Source: CANJQJ01 sp964383565 (GTDB lineage: Bacteria > Pseudomonadota > Alphaproteobacteria > Sphingomonadales > Sphingomonadaceae). From it: DNA of 5,614 nucleotides. Below are positions 5,263 through 5,614 of the stretch, piece after piece; the stretch's first letter is position 1, and the number at the start of each line of letters is the position of its first letter. The DNA lies in the NCBI GenBank assembly GCA_964383565.1, contig CAYLIK010000178.1:1-5614 (forward strand). Reading direction: 5' to 3'. The notes beneath the pieces are model-generated. The model saw nothing but the letters and a program-made list of their open reading frames with translations, was not told the origin of the DNA and did no database searches. The position numbers and the translations under genes were made by a program.

Positions 5263-5614
5263 GTGCAGCTTTCCATATCCACTGCGACCGCGGCCTGCTC
5301 CGTCGCACTGCTGGAAGGCGACACGGTCATAGCCGAGCGGCATGAGATCGTCGGGCGCGGCCATGCCGAACAGCTGATCCCGATGATCGAAGCCTTGCCG
5401 GATCGAGGCCGGGCCGGTCTCATATGGGTGGACTGCGGCCCGGGAAGCTTTACCGGGACACGGGTCGGCCTCGCGGCCGCCCGTGCGCTCGGCTTGGCGT
5501 GGGGCGTACCGGTATGGGGCTTTTCCTCGCTCTCGCTGATCGCCGCCAACGCAAGTTCGGTCGATCAGGTCGCGGTCGCCGTTCTCGGCGGGCATGGCGA
5601 AATCTTCGTGCAGG
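5263..5614 (+). CDS. tsaB: TsaB (YeaZ), tRNA t6A37 threonylcarbamoyltransferase complex subunit, 3'-truncated
   Basis: Non-catalytic partner that scaffolds TsaD and TsaE in transferring threonylcarbamoyl to adenosine 37 of ANN-decoding tRNAs, in the cytoplasm. The 117 visible codons show the ASKHA-fold start ISTATAACSVAL (residues 5-16) and the family signature GPGSFTGTRVG (59-69), then AARALGLAWGVPVWGFSSL. The stretch between the HAEQLIPMI block and GPGSFTG is shorter than in E. coli TsaB, which I believe is usual in sphingomonads. It runs off the right edge; roughly 85-100 codons are missing. The GTG start at 5263 gives an N-terminus M-Q-L-S-I-S-T matching the family. No upstream ATG, GTG or TTG lies in frame nearby. 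There is no Shine-Dalgarno at usable distance (GAGGAG at 5234-5239 is too far), and the gene follows the reductase stop by 5 bp, which suggests translational coupling. Confidence 0.94.
   Translation, partial: MQLSISTATAACSVALLEGDTVIAERHEIVGRGHAEQLIPMIEALPDRGRAGLIWVDCGPGSFTGTRVGLAAARALGLAWGVPVWGFSSLSLIAANASSVDQVAVAVLGGHGEIFVQ

Noticed and set aside
4945..5595. A 216-codon - strand open frame across the reductase and tsaB
   Set aside because: It spans the boundary of two well-identified + strand genes, has no recognisable motif, and is explained by codon bias on the other strand.
1..5614. Mobile element, prophage, CRISPR or defence system
   Set aside because: All six genes are housekeeping families with similar composition; no transposase, integrase, repeat-spacer pattern, tRNA or att-like repeat was seen.

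Overview
The window looks like chromosomal housekeeping DNA from a GC-rich alphaproteobacterium, most likely a sphingomonad (Sphingomonadales). This assignment is from memory: the HslU and TsaB sequences have a sphingomonad flavour, and so does the tight order Nfu-type Fe-S carrier, RutE-type reductase, tsaB. No alignment was run. There are no insertion sequences, phage genes, CRISPR arrays, tRNAs or rRNAs. Six protein genes are supported; the first and last are cut by the window edges.

Left part (1-2428, + strand): the 3' 95% or so of hslU, the AAA+ unfoldase of the HslUV protease. After 29 bp comes a complete fold-type I PLP aminotransferase resembling methionine/kynurenine aminotransferases (E. 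coli YbdL-like). Spacing suggests one transcript.

Middle (2425-3762, - strand): a complete RhlE-like DEAD-box RNA helicase convergent with the aminotransferase. The two stop codons interlock in a single CTAG. The helicase's apparent intrinsic terminator, a perfect 12-bp stem followed by a T-rich tract, lies inside the last codons of the aminotransferase gene.

Divergent spacer (3748-4046): about 300 bp between the helicase start and the Nfu gene. It holds no long gene but is packed with inverted repeats: a 15-bp palindrome, a 7-bp hairpin, a nested stem-loop and a 10-bp stem-loop. It also holds a weak promoter candidate and a possible 23-codon leader ORF that overlaps the start of the Nfu gene.

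Right part (4047-5614, + strand): a probable operon. It contains an Nfu/NFU1-type Fe-S cluster carrier with its CxxC motif, a RutE-like flavin reductase of the nitroreductase superfamily (malonic semialdehyde reductase type) without any rut operon around it, and the first 117 codons of tsaB (tRNA t6A37 synthesis), which follows after 5 bp and probably depends on translational coupling.

The genes fall into protein quality control, amino-acid metabolism, RNA remodelling, Fe-S cluster delivery, aldehyde/flavin chemistry and tRNA modification. I see no previously undescribed multi-gene system. The most interesting signals are regulatory: the terminator embedded in a neighbouring gene and the structured divergent spacer.
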